Origin: Sporosarcina sp. JAI121
GTDB taxonomy: Bacteria; Bacillota; Bacilli; Bacillales_A; Planococcaceae
Reading direction: 5' to 3'
Length of the DNA stretch: 64,000 nucleotides
NCBI RefSeq assembly: GCF_013408665.1
Contig: NZ_JACCCL010000002.1
Coordinates: 186,001 to 250,000 of the forward strand
A program made the position numbers and the translations under genes. Below are positions 63,719 to 64,000 of the stretch, piece by piece. Each line of letters begins with the position of its first letter. The stretch's first letter is position 1. The notes below the pieces were generated by a model. It was not told the origin of the DNA. It was given only the letters and a program-made list of their open reading frames with translations, and searched no databases.

Positions 63719-64000
63719 ATGACCAAAGGAATCTTGGGAAGAAAACTCGGTATGACGCAAATCTTTGCTGAAAACGGAGATCTTATCCCGGTAACTGTGA
63801 TTGAGGCTGGACAAAACGTTGTTCTTCAAAAGAAGACAAAAGAAACGGACGGCTACGAATCAATCCAAATCGGATTTGAAGATAAACGCGAAAAGCTTGC
63901 TAACAAACCTGAAAAAGGCCATGTTGCAAAAGCTGAAACTGCACCTAAGCGCTTCATTCGCGAATTCCGCGAATTAGACGTTAGTGGCTACGAAGTTGGT
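63719..64000 (+). CDS. rplC: Ribosomal protein uL3, N-terminal part (cut by window edge)
   Basis: The first 94 codons are visible: [20 protein letters not shown], then [19 protein letters not shown], and a continuing open frame to the window end. uL3 is an early 50S assembly protein near the peptidyl-transferase centre; its full length is about 209 residues, so more than half lies outside. TCAGGAGGTGG precedes the ATG, 43 bases after rpsJ. Confidence 0.97.
   Translation, partial: MTKGILGRKLGMTQIFAENGDLIPVTVIEAGQNVVLQKKTKETDGYESIQIGFEDKREKLANKPEKGHVAKAETAPKRFIREFRELDVSGYEVG

Overview
The window reads as chromosomal DNA of an endospore-forming member of the Bacilli, most likely a Planococcaceae (Sporosarcina-like) organism. 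This rests on the Bacillus-type order running from ctsR to the S10 ribosomal cluster, a CotD-like coat protein, sigH, strong Shine-Dalgarno sites with frequent GTG/TTG starts, and Gram-positive regulators (TPP riboswitch, T-box, CtsR, BirA-type and MhqR-type operators, L10 leader). The genus is an inference. No rRNA, tRNA, CRISPR array, integrase or transposase was seen.

Left part (1-29 kb), accessory and metabolic genes. A truncated ParM-type actin gene and a ParR-like adaptor open the window. They are followed by a histidine phosphatase, thiD-thiE under a TPP riboswitch, a fibronectin/DUF3238-like protein, and a polar amino acid ABC transporter whose binding protein is separated from the permease by a terminator. 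Next comes a quinone-detoxification trio (ring-cleaving dioxygenase, hydrolase, WrbA) behind an MhqR-type operator. A 21/42-bp minisatellite and the decayed ends of two genes precede a peptidase M20 region: one amidohydrolase on the plus strand, and two more with a transporter on the minus strand. A secretion-stress block (PrsA-like lipoprotein lacking its isomerase domain, histidine kinase, response regulator, HtrA) has an identical 24-base element about 40 bases upstream of both prsA-like and htrA. Then follow aldehyde dehydrogenase with DUF779, a DCC thiol protein, a coat protein, bioY-bioB under a BirA-type operator, a GNAT enzyme and a large unrecognised membrane protein.

Right part (29-64 kb), the core. 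The ctsR-mcsA-mcsB and clpC units each have their own CtsR operator, followed by radA, yacL (with no disA between them), ispD, ispF and gltX. A 540-base spacer holds a structured repeat and a Cys T-box, which controls cysE-cysS-mrnC-rlmB-rae1. Then come sigH, rpmG, secE, nusG, rplK, rplA, rplJ, rplL, ybxB, rpoB, rpoC, ybxF, rpsL, rpsG, fusA and tuf. A Na+/H+ antiporter-like gene sits between tuf and rpsJ-rplC; rplC runs off the right edge.

The most interesting signals are the shared 24-base element with the PPIase-less PrsA, the 21/42-bp minisatellite, a two-copy structured intergenic repeat, the ParMR-like pair, the split CtsR control with no disA, and several terminator-like hairpins placed inside transcription and translation operons (secE/nusG, the rpoB leader, rpoB/rpoC).
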